Shown: in pieces, positions 63,235-64,000 of the stretch
Layout: each line of letters starts with the position of its first letter
Numbering within the stretch: position 1 is the stretch's first letter
The notes under the pieces: model-generated
Databases searched by the model: none
What the model was told of the DNA's origin: nothing
Seen by the model: only the letters and a program-made list of their open reading frames with translations
Position numbers and translations under genes: made by a program
From: Symsagittifera roscoffensis
Taxonomy: Eukaryota > Xenacoelomorpha > Acoela > Convolutidae
Direction: 5' to 3'
Assembly (NCBI RefSeq): GCF_963678635.1
Contig: NC_087063.1
Coordinates: forward strand, 78,391,617 to 78,455,616
Length of the DNA stretch: 64,000 nt

Positions 63235-64000
63235 CTATTGCAAAAGATGAAACATCAACCGAGAGTTACTACGAGTGGCAAAAAAATTGGAACAGACGAC
63301 ATCGATTCAAAGTCATCTATTATTTGTGAGTATTATTTACATGCAAATATGAGTTTTTAAGTGAACTTGAGATACACTTTCTGCCTAGAAAATTAGCTTC
63401 GGGTCATTGGCTTTTTATTTTCTTTTGTCTCTTTCAGCTGTCCACTTTTACCAACTCTTTAAAGAAAGCAGATTTAAATTATCCGAACAAAACTAACAAA
63501 ATTTGAAACTTCAAAGACTTTTTTCTCAAACTGGGTTCAAGATTAGACATAGAGTCAGGAGAACAAAAGTTTCTCAGAATTTCACCAAAATATTATGGTG
63601 TAATTTATAGTGCCACCAAAAATTTTCATAAACCAATATTTTTTGGTTGATAGCCAAAAAAAGTCATTTTTACTAAATAAAATCAAACCTTTGCTCAAAA
63701 ACAAACTTCAAACGCTTTGCGCAATTTTGGAATTTTTCGGAGAAATTGTCGGGTTGTGTGAGAGGCTTCTTTTGTCATATTTTATCATTAATTAAATCGG
63801 TAACTTCAGCGTAATTCTTAATTAGCTAAAAAAACAAAATGACCCCTTTTTAGGGGGAAACTTGGCTGTGAATTTCGCACAATAAATTGCAGCATAATCA
63901 TTCTGATGAAATTCTCAGTAACTTTTGTTCTCTTCACGTTTTGTTTAATACGGACCCAATTCGAGAAAAACGCGTTTGAATTTTCCAATATTGTTCGTTG

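Overview
This is animal nuclear DNA, AT-rich, with GT-AG introns, transposon debris of several classes and three host genes whose exons are more GC-rich than their surroundings. It looks like an invertebrate. Nothing seen fixes the phylum. Recognition of families rests on memory of conserved motifs, since no search was possible.

Host genes. (1) Positions 1-24310, + strand: the 3' part of a misshapen-type germinal-centre kinase (MAP4K4/TNIK/MINK1 family). Eight exons encode the Ser-rich linker and the whole C-terminal CNH domain; the kinase domain lies upstream of the window. (2) Positions 45348-30452, - strand: a divergent protein kinase that looks catalytically dead (HRD and DFG motifs altered), with eleven proposed exons. 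(3) Positions 63234-63103, - strand: the last exon of the GTP-type succinyl-CoA ligase beta subunit (SUCLG2).

Mobile elements. The main object is an intact LTR retroelement of about 18.96 kb (3684-22641) in sense orientation in the CNH-coding part of the kinase gene. Its 408-bp LTRs are base-for-base identical as far as I can read and are bounded by a 4-bp ATAA duplication, so the insertion is very recent. Besides a single 2754-residue Ty3/Gypsy-type Gag-Pol ORF it carries a basic ORF overlapping the Gag start, two tiny membrane-protein ORFs, a 377-codon ORF with no ATG, an 872-residue envelope-like glycoprotein and a 600-residue orphan ORF. Neighbouring ORFs overlap or nearly touch (two ATGA stop-start junctions), and a 79-bp intron-like segment begins just after the last stop. 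This is a retrovirus-like genome with an unusually large set of accessory genes, and is the best candidate for an undescribed system here.

A second, decayed element (37147-43123) sits in an intron of the pseudokinase gene. It keeps only a broken envelope gene of the same family between 835-bp LTRs and shares the primer-binding site TGGTGCGACC. Other insertions are a gag-only Ty3-type element on the - strand (46928-49015), a decayed BEL/Pao element (54646-60500), a hAT-like element with a BED finger (53372-54386), a MULE transposase scrap, a MITE in the first intron, and several tRNA-derived SINE-like copies. The remaining intergenic and intronic DNA shows diverged repeats and no genes I can support.
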